A stretch of DNA of 51,381 nucleotides, from assembly GCA_002633005.1 (NCBI GenBank), contig NMRA01000029.1, positions 514,956 to 566,336 on the forward strand, given 5' to 3'. Both the position numbers and the translations under genes were made by a program. Below the pieces are notes generated by a model. The model was given only the letters and a program-made list of their open reading frames with translations. It was not told the DNA's origin and made no database searches. This DNA comes from Phoronis australis (lineage: Eukaryota > Phoronida > Phoronidae). Below, in pieces: positions 22,556-36,300 of the stretch (position 1 is the stretch's first letter; every line of letters starts with the position of its first letter).

Positions 22556-23467
22556 GCCTTATTTTGCTACTGTAGTGTCGTTTACGCTTATAAGGTCTCG
22601 ACCAGGCCTAAACCGAAACACTCGCCTTTACTCGCTTGATTTCGCAAGATCTTGTGTGTTTTTTCTTTTTCGCGTCATGTTCTGTGTTGAAGGCTGCCCA
22701 GGGGTTTTAAAATATTTGCATGAAAGTGCCATTGCTGCTGATCTAATATAATTTGTTGATAAAATTTTAATTTGTACTTTCACAAATGTTTTTCGGAGAT
22801 TCGTTCGTCGAATTTCAAGTCGTTTTCTGGTGTCTTTGGCCGGGTTACATGTATGTTGTCTCTCACTCAAGTATATTTGCCTTTTTTAAAAAGGCACATC
22901 TTTCAGTTTACGGTGTCACTCTCTCTGAAACGAAACGTTCTAACATTACAGTGCTGTTCTGTCCCGTATTGTATTGTGTGTTGTTCCTTAGTGTGAGGAT
23001 ATTTGTGGTGAAAATAATTTAACATCTATATGACTTTCATTCTCAATTTCAAAAACTATTTTATTCGTAGTCTACTTTTAGCGAGAACTTGACTCGATGT
23101 GTTTTTTTACAGTTGAACTCTTTACATTGCCAGATCAAGGTTTCTCGGGGCCTTAAGCCATACAGAAGTCTGAAGGTCCTGGTTTCTATTGCTGAGTTAC
23201 CCCTCCCCGTTTTCGCTATCCAGGTAGTCATGTACATTTTGTTCACTTCCATTGTTTCACTTTCTACCCTCCTCCGCTCGCCACGATTTCTGTCCTAATT
23301 TCACAAGGGCCCCCGATTTTGCGTGGGGGTTCGAATACATGAATAGTCCGGCGTTGACAAAGGCAGGCCGATCCAGGTTCCCCTGTTACGTTAATTCAGC
23401 TTTGGAATACCCAGATTAATGAGCCGTTATTTTGTTCATCAGCAGTAAAAGAAACTTTTCATCGTCA
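22556..23467. other. Intergenic DNA
   Basis: Overlapping short frames on both strands; no domain or splice support. Confidence 0.4.
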
Positions 23468-23472
23468 CGTTT

Positions 23473-24016
23473 CAGTGGCGGATCTAGGATATCACAAGGG
23501 GGTCCCAACATTTTGTCTGTAAACATTTGTGCAAAGCACGATTATAGATGCGCATAGCACCGAATGGGGGGAGGTCGGGAGGGGGGCAAACCCCAGGAAA
23601 TTTTTTCTGTCTTTTCTTCTAAAAATCAAGCATTTTCCTAGATTCCTGAAGTATAATTCTAGAAAAAAAAACACGGAGAACGTGTCAAACTTGAAAAACT
23701 GCAATTACCACACACTCAAACTCACGACCTGACGATTACAGCGCGCCTGATTTACCACTACACCACCACGAATTTCATTCGTCATTAGTAACTAAGAGAC
23801 GTATTTGTTCATGGTCCACTGCGTTTGCGCGCGAAACCTACTTCTTTTTGTAATGTTTATTACATTTTTTATATTTTGTGCAATCAGTTCGTAACAAATT
23901 TGTTGTATTTAAAATAGTCTTCAATTCATAGGCGGATTTAGGGGGGTTAATTAATAAACTCAACATTTCCCTACGCTCTTGCTGTTTTATTTTATTTTTT
24001 GCTAAATCCGCCTATG
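23473..24016 (-). mobile_element. TIR element with tRNA-derived SINE-like core, copy 1
   Basis: The termini CAGTGGCGGATCTAGG and (right end, inverted) CATAGGCGGATTTAGG align over 16 bases with 3 mismatches. They are flanked by the 5-base direct repeat cgttt at 23468-23472 and 24017-24021. Inside, on the minus strand, is a tRNA-like segment at about 23705-23770 with an A box (tggtgtagtggtaaatc) and a B box (gtgagtttgagt). The same layout recurs at 48598-49307. A second inverted copy of the right terminus sits at about 23929-23944. Confidence 0.65.
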
Positions 24017-24021
24017 CGTTT

Positions 24022-25019
24022 AATGTTTTAAAACTCGTAGATGAACAACCAATCTGCACCAATCACAGCCGTTTAGATTTTCTTATAAGTACACATGACT
24101 GTAGAAAATACCAAGTTTTGGAAAATGACATCTCGACATTTGGCAAGTAATGAATGTACATGTTATGCTTTGTGAGGTGAGAAACTAAACCTGGATATTT
24201 GATTTTTAAGGCCATCGACAATTTTATGGTCTCTGTCTATGGGAATGCACCATTCGGACACAGAGATAAGAACAAAATTCCTGTCCTATGAGATAAACCG
24301 CGCGATTGGGAAAAACAAGAGTCCACAAGGTGCTGCGGCACCAAATGTATTATAACAAAGCGCTGTGTCTCAAGGTTGGGCAGTCCTATTTAGGATACAT
24401 AAATTGGACAGCATGCCAGTGAATTCAGTCGTGGTGGCTTGGGACCATCATTACCAAGGAGTACATAACGTGACCAACACCAGTACCATGTGCAAGTAGT
24501 TTTTATATCGTTAGTTTGAACGTGATGAATCAAACATATTTTTAAACTTTTAAATCCCATCACTTTGCTGTTTATGTAGTTCGATCCCTTTCTTATTTGT
24601 ATTGATCCAATTATTTATTTATGTTTGTAATTATGTGAATGTTATTTATATATATCATGTGTTTACTTGCACATTTACTTAGTCGTACATATCTATCCAC
24701 GCATCTAGTTCTTGTTGAGTTTATTTTGCTAATAAACTTCATATATAGGGTGTTCAACGATGGAAATATTTTATTTTTTCGTGCCTACGATTCAGGTCCA
24801 GTTTAATTTATTTTTTACTCCTACCACAGTCTTGTATGTCTGAACGTATGCTTTCCAAGGATGTTGTATATTGTGTTATATTCTGTTGTACTATTCTCTG
24901 GACGTCGCTAAATAAATCGATCAATCAAAAAAGAGAATTGCAAAACAACTTGTGCAACAAGAAAGGTAGATATTGGCACACACAATACGTAAATTAAACA
25001 CTAGAAGTTTGCAACTTAA
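24022..25019. other. Intergenic DNA with a possible LINE-like 3' end
   Basis: 24880-24930 reads ...ggacgtcgctaaataaatcg then atcaatcaaaa, which resembles the 3' end of a CR1/L2-type non-LTR element, but no reverse transcriptase remains are present. The call is tentative. Confidence 0.25.
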
Positions 25020-25027
25020 ATTATATA

Positions 25028-25033
25028 TTTATT
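25028..25033 (-). terminator. TRAF3IP1: Candidate distal polyadenylation signal of TRAF3IP1
   Basis: AATAAA on the minus strand (aataaatatataa). If used, the 3' UTR is about 2.15 kb (25010-27192). Other AATAAA sites nearer the stop (for example around 25970) would give shorter forms. Confidence 0.35.
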
Positions 25034-27192
25034 CTCAAGAAGTATGTCACAGCTTAAGGTAGATTCCGTAAAGAAACGTACACGTAGCAGTCAAAATACA
25101 GTGACCCGCAAGTTCAGTATGTACAGAATAATTTACATAAGCAATCAAAGTATTGGTTGAACAATTACAACGCGGTCATCATAAAATTTTCAAAGACGAT
25201 GTCTCTTTTTATCATACCATTAAAGACATTAAGTAAACTCTGAAGGTTACGGACTTTGAGGAGTACTACAAAAAGTATAACAATGAAACGGAAAATATTT
25301 CATGAAAAGTGCCTGTGACACATCTGACCAGTACCTCCTCAAACACAAGCAAACAACTAACAGTGACTAGATGACTGCTATGGAATGTGTTGCTAGCTTT
25401 AAACAAATTATCAATTAATGAATAAAATCGCCAAATGGAGATTATGTCTGCATAGAGACATGTTTTATTCACAAACTCTTCCCTGAACACTCAGTTACAG
25501 GAGATTTTGTGTGAGTGTCAAACAGTGCTGTAAAGTTTCAATTAGAGGTTTCTTCACTAAAAGTACACACCATGTACAAAAGATAGCCCTACCAGCAGAC
25601 AAAAAATATAAGGAAAGCCATCCAAAAAGATCCATATAACGCGGTCAAATTGCAATACATCTCTCTCATGACTTTTTAAAATGTCGGCTGTACCGAAATT
25701 AGCTGCATTCAAATGAACGCATATGTTACATTTGGCTTGGTACTTGTGGAATGAATCGGGGTTACAAGCAACCAAGCAAACCTCACGAAGCAGGTTCATT
25801 GTAATGTGGCTTGCCAACAAGAAGATACATCAATTCTGAACTGGGCACATGTTTGAAACACTCAGTATTTTAAATAACAATGATGGTACAGCTAAAAAAT
25901 AAGCAACTACAGAACATGGACGGATATTACGATGTATCACAGGGGAGTCTATGGATGACAATAATTACATTTTATTCTGTATTTGCGTGCATTTAAACCC
26001 AAACATTGATATGCCATAGCTTACCATTCCTCAAACTCAGGAGCATGCACTTTTACAACAAAAAAACGCTCAAGCAAAACCAAGGAATATATTTTTAAAG
26101 TAGCAGGTGAGTGAATCTTGACTTAACCGAAACCAAACAGTAGATGTTGAGACGTTTTCAATTAAAAAAATTAATGAAAAGGTATAGCAAACGAAGGCAC
26201 AGAAAAAAACATCCAATTCAAGACTTGTGCAAGGAATACACACCTCTGCCTATAATTGAAACTTAGACAAAAATAACTTCAGAAGCAAATGAAGTTTTTC
26301 GGCTACAGGCCCTGGGCCTAAATGCACGCATAAACAGCACAAGAATCACAACCTTTAATTTGTCAGCACAAGACCATTAAAATAATGTATAACTTGGGCC
26401 CGAAGTCTAATCTCTGCACTCGAAACTAGACTCAAAAATTGACCAATTGCATGTCATGTTTAGAGTAAACTTACAAGTTTTTATCAAATTATGCAGCGCA
26501 ATTGGTTAAATTTCAAGTCTGAGTCGAGTCTGAGATCAAAGATTAGATCCTGGAGCCAATATTATAACTTGTTATCCCAATGCCCATTAGGGAGGTCAGT
26601 TCTCGTAATGAGGTGTTTTTTGACGAGACCGGTTCATTCATGGCTCGGTCCATCCCACTGCATAATTAAAACAGCAGGGCTGAAACGGTTCAAAGTGTAT
26701 GGTTCTGTTCTCAAGTACCTTAGTTTCCATTTTATTTCGATTCATCAATTTGGTTTTATGCAAAAACTTTTGAGAGAGCTGATCACTGAGAATCTTGGTA
26801 AAAAGTAAACTAGACAAAATGTGCCAGACAGTCTTTGATTTTTGATTTTGTACACTTCTTCATCACAGCATCAAATTCCATTAAAATATAAAACTTTCCA
26901 CGAGTTCCAAAATCATAGTTCGACGATACTCGTACACCCACTGGCATATTATATCATGCAATGATGACTGTTTCTAAGTTGAACAATGCAACTGAATTTT
27001 GAGATCTGTTTTGTCCAAATAATATAGAAACAAAACGAAGAAAACAAACAAATGTTTGTTTTTAGAAATGAATAAAGTCGCAAAAATCCTGATCCCATAT
27101 GAGCAATAGGTTGAACCCTAAACTGTGAACCGTGTCAACCCTAGTAAATGCCCATTTGTTGTCCTCCAACATCTACACCACAATTCTCTTCA
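25034..27192 (-). other. TRAF3IP1: Probable TRAF3IP1 3' UTR and flank
   Basis: No coding exon on either strand is convincing. Several minus-strand AATAAA signals are scattered through it. The plus-strand 105-codon frame at 26491-26808 has no domain features. Confidence 0.4.
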
Positions 27193-27349
27193 CTACGACT
27201 TGGCCACACTGGCTAACATTTTGGCAATCTTGTCATCGTTCCTTAGAATGTTGTGTTTCGAAGCAGCGATCAAGTCCATTTGATCTGCAATGGCTTGTTC
27301 AACCTCTTGAAGCTGTTGCCTTAGGGGCTCTATTGAAGATTCTGTCACG
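27193..27349 (-). CDS. TRAF3IP1: TRAF3IP1 exon 15 (C-terminus)
   Basis: Completes a split Ser codon, encodes a heptad-rich end of the coiled coil ([19 protein letters not shown]) and [13 protein letters not shown], and stops at TAG 27195-27193. Confidence 0.95.
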
Positions 27350-30300
27350 CTACAATAACACGACAACAATTAGATCATGCTAAACCACCCACTCCTTAAC
27401 CAATTCCTGCCCACCTCTGTTTAACCATCAGCATCAAGACATGTTGCATATTTCTCTAATAGACAATGGACAGCCCACATTAGATATAAGCCACGCCTCT
27501 AGCACTAAGTTTCAACTACATCTGCTTTGCAATTTAATTCTATTCATGCTGCCTGTACTGCCAATCATCAGTACACAAAACGCCATGTTATAACAAGATC
27601 AGACCCACACACAGTTACTAAGCCTTCAAGATCTATAGTTGATGGCTGTTCTCCCAACTGAATCCCACTACTTGCCAAAAAGATCACCAATGTTCGCTCT
27701 GCCTTTAAGGTCTTCAAGCGGTGCTTTTTAATCCAACAAACCAAAAGCCCTGCATCACAATCAAACTACCCGCTTCAGCTCTGCCTTCAACCCCCACACG
27801 TTGCCTGTTCAGCCATTTAATAACACAAAAAGAACAAGCGGTGCCTGTACTACCAATAACAAAATACAAAAGACCACACCCCTTCCAGCAAGCCCCACCC
27901 ACCTCTGCTCTGCTTTCAATTCCTGAGCGTGCTGTCTGTTCTCCCTTCGCCACATGGCCAGTTCCTTTTGCATGGAGTCCAGATCCTCCTGCACGTAGTC
28001 CATGATCTTGCCCAAAGGATTGGCACTGCGCGTCAGTGACTGAATGCTGCCGCGCAGTCGATCTATCTCCTTCTGAACCATCTCGCGCTCCTTGCGCCGT
28101 GTCGCGTCAGACACAACAGGTTTTTCCTGCGCCAAGAAAAACTATGTCAATTCAACATTTGAGCTTCTGTGTCTGCTGTTTCATTATGATGATTGACACA
28201 AAAATAGTTGACCCACTTTTTACCATTTATTACGCAAGCTGGAATACGTTTGTCAAATATCTTCCAAAAACTGTAAGTTTAGCCCAAAAATGAAATGTAA
28301 AATTCAAAACACCATACAGGTGATTTGCAAATAAATCAGAATGATTGACTAGTAATAATTTCAATCAGATTCCAAGTCCCAGGCCGCCATCACAACACTC
28401 CAATAAACTTACGATCTCCTGTTTTCTGGCTTGAGGTTTCTGAGCGCCCCCTTCCAGCTCCTTCTTGGTCTCAAGGATCTTCTTGACCAGCCCACCGTGG
28501 TCACCAGTGTCTTCCACCTCCTCAGATGGCGGTGGCTGTAACAGACAAGGCAACATGAGCCTTTCTCACCAAGACTGAACAATACTGAACTATCGAATCT
28601 ACTCAGGAAAAGCCAGCTTGGGGTTATTCAGGCGAATAAGCTCAACTACTTGTGTATAAACCCAGCCTCCAATCATGCAGATAAGCCCACAAGCTCAAGT
28701 AGAATTTTGTCCACACTTTCCACTCATCCCAAACAAAGTTGACTTCCCTTCTCGTGTAGACCCTAGTAAATAGTCACTTACAGGGGCACAAAATTTCCAG
28801 AACCACTATTCAGGGGAGACAATTTGTTCTTAAAATGCAGGTCCCAGTTAATGACTGTTACCCAGAGTTGCCTAGAAAGACTAATCCTGACAATGCACCT
28901 TCATATCTGATATGCCACAAGCTTCTGGGATGGTTGCAGTGAACTGCATGCAAAAACAGCCTAACCAAACAGGTCGGTTTGTCGGTACACTTCCAAGCTC
29001 ATAGCAGTTATCTAGCTGAAATTAACATGAGTCGCAAGTCCCTGCTTATTACAAGTCCTGTGATAGTAAGGAAAGTTGCCCAGTAGTGCCGTGTTGTAGT
29101 GCTGTATTCTACCATACGGAAGTTCTGATAGAAAGCCCCACAGTGTATATTTGGAAAATGGCAGATTTTTACCTTGCTAGCACACCAAATATAAGCCTGA
29201 ACCTATTTTTTGAAACAGATTCCAAACAGAAAATGTGACAGAGATATTAATATGAAATGATCAAAACCCAGGGCTTAAGACATCTTAAAGTCTAACTTTA
29301 ACGGAATTTTCTTATTTTAGATGTATTGGGCTAAACTGGTAGTCCTAGCAAAGCCTTAACAAAATAAGAAAACACGAGTTTAATCATGCAAATGTAGGCC
29401 CGTCAAATGATAGCTGAAGCCGCCTTTTCGCGCCATATTGCATCACTGCAAGATCCCTGCACAAACAACAAAAGGCCGGTAACAATTGTATTGAATAAGG
29501 ATCTGAATACAACACCATTGCGTGCGGATGTTATTCGCAGCCGTTTGAATTAAAAGGTGGTTCTCGTCGTGACGTAGGCAAAAGCGAACCAATACGCCTA
29601 ACAGTTCGTTACATTTGACAATTTATGGCACGAGTGGGCTCAGAACAATGCTCTAAATATACTGCAGGATCCAAATTTACAGGTGTTACCGTTCAAGATA
29701 GACTTTAAGGTGCCAATGGTAAATGTTCATAAGTTTATTTTGGCACGTTTAACATGCCAAAATAAACTACATCCTGTTTCTCATAAAGCCATATTCTTGT
29801 TTGACACTCACTGACACTTTTCATTCTTGGAAACTCAACAAGCCGTACAAACTTTTAATTACATCTTTGAAAACAGGCTCATGGTCCTATATTCCGAAAT
29901 GGGCCTACACTGGGGGGAGCCTGTTTGGTGAAATTTTCAATATACTGCCTAGTGAAGTATCGTACTCTACTGCACTGCTGCACCAGTCACATTTGCCACG
30001 TTTCAAATGCCATAAAATCAACAAAGAAACCAGTCTGATAACATCCCACACTATACATACAACAGAGAAGCAACTTTACTGTGTCAACTAAGCTTTCCTC
30101 AAATGTTTGAAAACATCCATAACCTGACCGTAGTAATGACAGCAGAATGTTCCATTCTTAAAAATATCAAAAGTTACAGTTAATTTCAGGATCAATTCTA
30201 GTATCCTGGTTCAATTCCAATTTCAGGCAAACGGCTGAATTTTTACCCTAATCATTACAGTGGTATCTTGGCTTGATGTAGCATAATGCCAATCTTGGGC

Positions 30301-33300
30301 AAGCCTCGCCCCATCTCATTACCTCATCCACCACCTCTGCCTGAGGAGCAGACTCCTCCACCATGAATGTGTCATCATCGTCAGAGTTCTGACCATCGTC
30401 CACTATGAGATTACTGACTGGTTTGCCGCTGCCGACTCTACAAAAATGAAAAGTCTCCCTTTAGAAATTAGCGCAACTTCCACTATTCGCTATAGTGCTA
30501 GTCTTTACAACAAGAGGTCAGCACAATCCTAACTTTCCCACTACAGGATTCTCTGTGGCTACGACAGGTGGGACGCTGATATGTGCGAGGTCCAATCTGT
30601 AGTTTAGTCAAATTGATGGCTTGAAAATGCCACATGTTTTGAACAATGTCCATCTTTTTGAAAACTACGGAGAGATCAACAAAGCGATCAAGTGATAACA
30701 AGCTCCAACAAGATCCTTCTTCTTATACTATGTCTCTCTGGATATGTGTGCAGTAGTCGTAAACTGGCCAATTTCTTGAAGAATAGACTTTTATAAATAT
30801 AATTTACTATAATCTAACGAAAATCTCAGCTATTCTGCTTGCATGCTTTGTTGAGTAGTTGTGAAGCATAGCAAGAACATTCAAAGAAGCCTCAAGTGTT
30901 AGGAAACATTATTTCATCATGGCAGAAACAAATAGCACAGACCTCTTTACACACATGTGGAAACATAGCATACTCAGTGGATTGCGAGAAATCACCTTCC
31001 GCACAACAGACAGAAATTTTCAAACACTAAACAGTTGGAAGAGGAATTTCACACAATCCATTATTCAATACATGTGCAAGAAATGGACAATGTAAAAAGG
31101 TCCGTGGGCCTTCGGACAAAAAGCACCTTTTGTTTTAGACCACTTACAGAAGATATCGGTTTCACGACCAAAAATGCATTTTAAGATTAACGCTAGATGG
31201 GATAGACTTCTTGAAGTTAAGGCTACAACACAAAATCCGTTGGCTTTGTAATTTCCATACAAATCACCAATTCCAGCCATTGTTTGCCAGACATTTGATG
31301 GAGAAAAGTCTGGTGACTTGACCAGTTACACGCGTTTCCACTACCCAGCCACTTATCAATTGAGACTTAGCTCCAGTTGAGCATTACATTGCAACTGCAA
31401 GGAGTTGAATCTGCCATGAAGTTCATTATAAAAAAGTCCCTTCAAATCTTTAAGATTGGTCTCGGGTGCCTTATTCACATTATAAATGATGTCTAGGCTT
31501 CAGAACCTAAACTTCATTAGCGCTTCAGACAAGAATCACGACAGTTGCTTGTCAACGTAGATTAGTTTCAGTTGCCGAAGTAACATGGCCGTCACAGGCG
31601 TTTCGTGGCAACAAATTTGAATTGAAGCAAAAGATAACCTCATGACAACAGCAAATACGACAGTGAAGAAAGGCAGTTTTTGGCACAAAAACATGGTTAA
31701 TAAAGGCTTTGACAACTAAAAAATAAATAAGAATTCTCCACTGAGTAACATGTGTCAGTCAATATCGTTATGAAAGCAACAGGGGTCATACCTTGCTTCT
31801 TCATCCGCATCGACTGCATCTTGTTTCTTGATCTTAGGTGGCGCTGGCCGTGCACTACTGGGACGCGCCAGCTTGCGACTGCAACAACAAACAATGTTAC
31901 GGAAAACTCTACTATTTGTCAACAAGCTACCAGCACAGCTGCTTAGAACTTGTATAATTACAGGGACAGGCCAGCTCATGACAATTACAATCAGTGACGT
32001 GGACAAAACAATCGGTTTACATAATTGCCAGGGCATATTACAATTTACAATCAAGAGATGCCAAGGTATCTACCCCACAAACACCGTCAAGTCATGCCTT
32101 CTGAATCACTTATGAATAGTTATTGAATTTTTCTAATTTTTATACAATGCCATTTGACAATGACTAAAACACAAAGCATAATGGTGGGAGTATCTATGGG
32201 GTCAAGACAGTACCTCTCATTGCATTGTATTGTATTGTTTTGTATTGAATTGTATTGTATTGTATTGTATTGTATGGTATTGACCTCTTATTTGCTCCAA
32301 CTGCTTTGTTTTGTGAGTACGTGGCTTTACACGTCATAATACTATTGCCAGAGTAAAAATTTGCCTTAAGTTGCTAAGAACTTTGACGTACGCTGCAGCT
32401 ACTTGAGGCGGTAGGTCATCCTCTCCGACAGTAGGACCATTGTTTAGGTCGGAGTCTTCCCTCCGCTGATCTCTCAGACGCTGTTCCTCGTCATCTGTGG
32501 AAAGAATACGTCGGCATGACACTCACAGCGTAGGAACACAAACTAGACAAGCTAACACAGACTAACAGCACTACTTTGCTGACTCATCAACGAAGGCAGA
32601 ATAAAAGCTCTTATTTTCATTTCAATCAAATTTCAGCAGTTTCAAGAATTTGACCATAAGTGCATGATAGCAGTTTTCCAAAAATTTGATGATTCAGATC
32701 GAAACTTGTCAAAATTATGGCAAAAACTAAGAAGAAAATCAAACAAAAAATAACTGCACATAGGGTCATTTGAAAATTGGCCAGTAACCAAACTTTGCTT
32801 TGAAATGTCAGCGACAATTGAAGAGAAGAAAAATCGGCAACTTGGTAATAATCGAATATAATGAGCTCGCATTTTGAGAACCAGTTTACTCCACTGAATA
32901 ACAAGCAACAAACTATTACTCAAAAATGTGGGCGCATTATCTCCGACTAGTAACATCAACTTTTTGAAAACTACTACGTGCAGCACATAAAGACAACCAC
33001 AGGACTTTCAGAGCTGATACACCATGGCCATGTTTTACACAGTGCTAGTCACTGCTTCAGTGGTATCATTACACAGAGCAAGAGTGGCAATAACAATGGG
33101 GTCAATAAGTGAGTACTGTCTTACCAAGGATACCATGTGCTGGAACGTGGAAGAGTGCCAAAAGATTGAGATAAAAGTAAAGCACCGAAAGCCATGACGG
33201 TTAAGCAGAGAAGTCGCACGTTTGAAATTCAAGGCAGATATAGCAGAAGTGAGTGGATGCCAAGCGAGGAAGGAATTTAAAGCAAAAGAACTGGTGTACA

Positions 33301-36300
33301 GAACAGTCAGACGTCTGCTCCTTAAAGGCGAAAGCAACCTTTTTTCATGTCACTTTTAGCAAAAATAAGGTTCATTGTTTATCCCAGACACATTTTTCAC
33401 TTAAATTACAGCTTTTCGTAATTTGATTAATTTCTCGTCTTCTACTCTGGAAGTGACGTTTTGAGAGGCAAGAGTTTCGCGCCTATTTCTTTTCATTATA
33501 GTCCGACTGTGAGAGCTGTCGAGTCAGTCATTGTTCTACCTCGGTTGTGATAAGTTCGGTCGTCGTTTGCTTTTGTTTACAAGTCAGTCAACATGCCACG
33601 CTGTTGCTGCGTACCGGGATGTACTCATTATCGTCTCACACGCGCTTTGGGTACCTTGCGTCGCTTTCCGAAGGATGACACACTTCGCCGTACTTGGCTA
33701 GCTCGTTCACGTGAAGAACGCAGCGCTACCCATCCACACAACATACAAAGCAGTGGAGGGTTACCGAGTGTGTGGCAAGCATTTTCTGCCGTCAGATTAT
33801 GACAGATATGTACGCTGAATTGATGAAGGTCCCTGCGAAACAACNACGTGCAGCACATAAAGACAACCACAGGACTTTCAGAGCTGATACACCATGGCCA
33901 CGTTTTACACAGTGCTATTCACTGCTTCAGTGGTATCATTACACAGAGCAAGAGTGGCAACAGCAATGGGGTCATAAGTGAGAACTGTCTTACCAAGGAT
34001 ACCATGTGCTGGAACATGGAAGAGTGCCAAAAGATTGAGATAAAAGTAAAGCACCGAAAGCCATGACGGTTAAGCAGAGAAGTCGCACGTTTGAAATTCA
34101 AGGCAGATATAGAAGAAATGAGTGGATGCCAAGCGAGGAAGGAATTTAAAGCAAAAGAACTGGTGTACAGAACAGTCAGACGTCTGCTCCTTAAAGGCGA
34201 AAGCAACCTTTTTTTTTCATGTCACTTTTAGCAAAAATAAGGTTCATTGTTTATCCCAGACACATTTTTCACTTAAATAACAGCTTTTCGTAATTTGATT
34301 AATTTCTCATCTTCTACTCTGGAAGTGACGTTTTGAGAGGCAAGAGTTTCGCACCTATTTCTTTTCATTATAGTCAGACTATGAGAGCTGTAGAGTCAGT
34401 CATTGTTCTACCTCGGTTGTTATAAGTTCGGTCGTCGTTTGCTTTTGTTTACAAGTCAGTCAACATGCCACGCTGTTGCTGCGTGCCGGGATGTACTCAA
34501 TATCGTCTCACACGCGCTTTGGGTACCTTGCGTCGCTTTCCAAAGGATGACACTTCGCCGTACTTGGCTAGCTCGTTCACGTGAAGAACGCAGCGCTACC
34601 CATCCACACAACACACAAAGCAGTGGAGGGTTACCGAGTGTGTGGCAAGCATTTTCTGCCGTCAGATTATGACAGATATGTACGCTGAATTGATGAAGGT
34701 CCCTGCGAAACAACGCCTGAAGAAGGGTACCATGCCGTCGCAGTTGATTCCCGGCAGTGCCCCGTCGCCAACCCTGAGAAATGCGTTTTTGAAGCGAGAA
34801 GCCTCGCAAGCTGTGGCCACAGTGACTGGAGGCACTTCATCTACTGTCACCTGTGCCTCCGAACGTACCCCATTGCGTGCAATTCCGGGAACTAGCAGTG
34901 ATTCGCCCTGTGCTGCTGTCTCTAGCCCAGAGCCTGTAAGCAGCCCTGCAGCGATGTTGAGTAATGGGAGTGAATACAGGCCCAGTTCGACACCCAGTGA
35001 AGAGGACAATTCGTCATCCAATGAACAGATCGGTGAGCCTAAGTTTGATAAGTTTATTGTGGACTTGTATTGGAGCTATTTGGAAGGTGCCAGGTGTGTG
35101 GCGAGGGAGTCACACGGCGGGATGTAAGCAGTTTGGGTGCTCAGTGGGAGTGTGTCGCGGGACACTCGGGCAAGTGGGACAGTTCTTCCTCTGTACGTGA
35201 CACGATAATGAGTACACCTTAGTACGCAGCAACAGCGTGGCATGTTGACTGACTCGTAAGCAAAAGCAAACGACGACCGAACTTATCACAACCGAGGTAG
35301 AACAATGACTGACTCGACTGCTCTCACAGTCAGACTACATGAAAAGAAATTGGCACGAAATTCTTGCCTTCCAAAACGTCACTTCCGGAGTAATTAATTA
35401 AATTACGAAAAGCAGTAAATAAGTGAAAAAAATGTCTGGGATAATCAACGAACCTTATTTTTGCTAAAAATGACATGAAAAAGGTTGCCTTCGCCTTTAA
35501 TTATACCAAGAGGAATTAGTAAATACAAATTGTAAAAGAGAAATCAAAGCAAATCAGATTTCTGGAGAAAACATCAGTTATAAGAGTCCCTCGAGTACCC
35601 CGTCAAAAAACCTCTAAAGTCTAATTTTCTGTCCACACATCTACAAAAGCCGACAAGGTGAATTTGAGGCAACGACCATTCATGCTACATGGAGAAAAAG
35701 GCCAAAGGTCGCGACAGTTCGTTAAGTCAGTATACTATAAGATAAGATTCGGCTCGTCAGCAACACTAGCTGAGATACTTACCATCATCATCCTTCTGGT
35801 TGGGCGGTGCACGTCCTGCAAAACCACAGCAAGCAGACATGCAGAGGAGTTAGATGGTGAAACACGCCGGTTGAATAGGTCACACAAAAACACGTGACCA
35901 GATCAAACTGTGAACGAGCCATTCTTCTTTCGGTGGAGTTTCCCAGAAGCTTAGCAGTCAAGTTCAGAAAGAAAATTAGGAATTTTCACTCGATTATACA
36001 CCTGGTAGCGTTGTCCAGGATGAGTCGATATTGTGAATTTTTATTCAACTGCTGAGCTGAGAAACGCCAGAACGCCCGGTGGGATTCAGTGATTTTTAAA
36101 CAAAAAATACATGGTGCTAACACATCACAAACTCAAGGCTCTTCGTGGCTTGTGTTTTAGCTAATCAAGATAAGAGCAATCACAACAATGAGGCCATTTC
36201 CGATCAGGAAATCTACCTCTTAGGTAAGTCACAGCACAAAAAAATTCAAAATTTGTAGCACTTTTGTAACCAGGCCTTTCATAAGAGAAAGCTTCAGTCA

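Larger units (their letters stand above)
28536..30322. other. TRAF3IP1 intron 12
   Basis: Noncoding. Includes the R3 repeat at 28778-28862 and a hairpin at 29733-29768. The plus-strand frame at 29801-30091 has no support. Confidence 0.5.

Noticed and set aside
26491-26808. Plus-strand 105-codon frame opposite the TRAF3IP1 3' UTR
   Set aside because: No domain, splice or promoter support; composition is that of noncoding DNA.
29801-30091. Plus-strand 96-codon frame in TRAF3IP1 intron 12
   Set aside because: Lies antisense in an intron with no recognised family or splice context.
32626-32986. Two overlapping hydrophobic minus-strand frames
   Set aside because: Intronic, mutually overlapping, and not joined to exons by usable splice sites.
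32976-34714. A genuine tandem duplication of the transposon end
   Set aside because: Equal-length copies separated by a single N fit an assembly overlap better than a biological event.
34662-35021. Minus-strand 119-codon open frame
   Set aside because: Antisense shadow of the Ser/Thr/Pro-rich part of the THAP-containing element.
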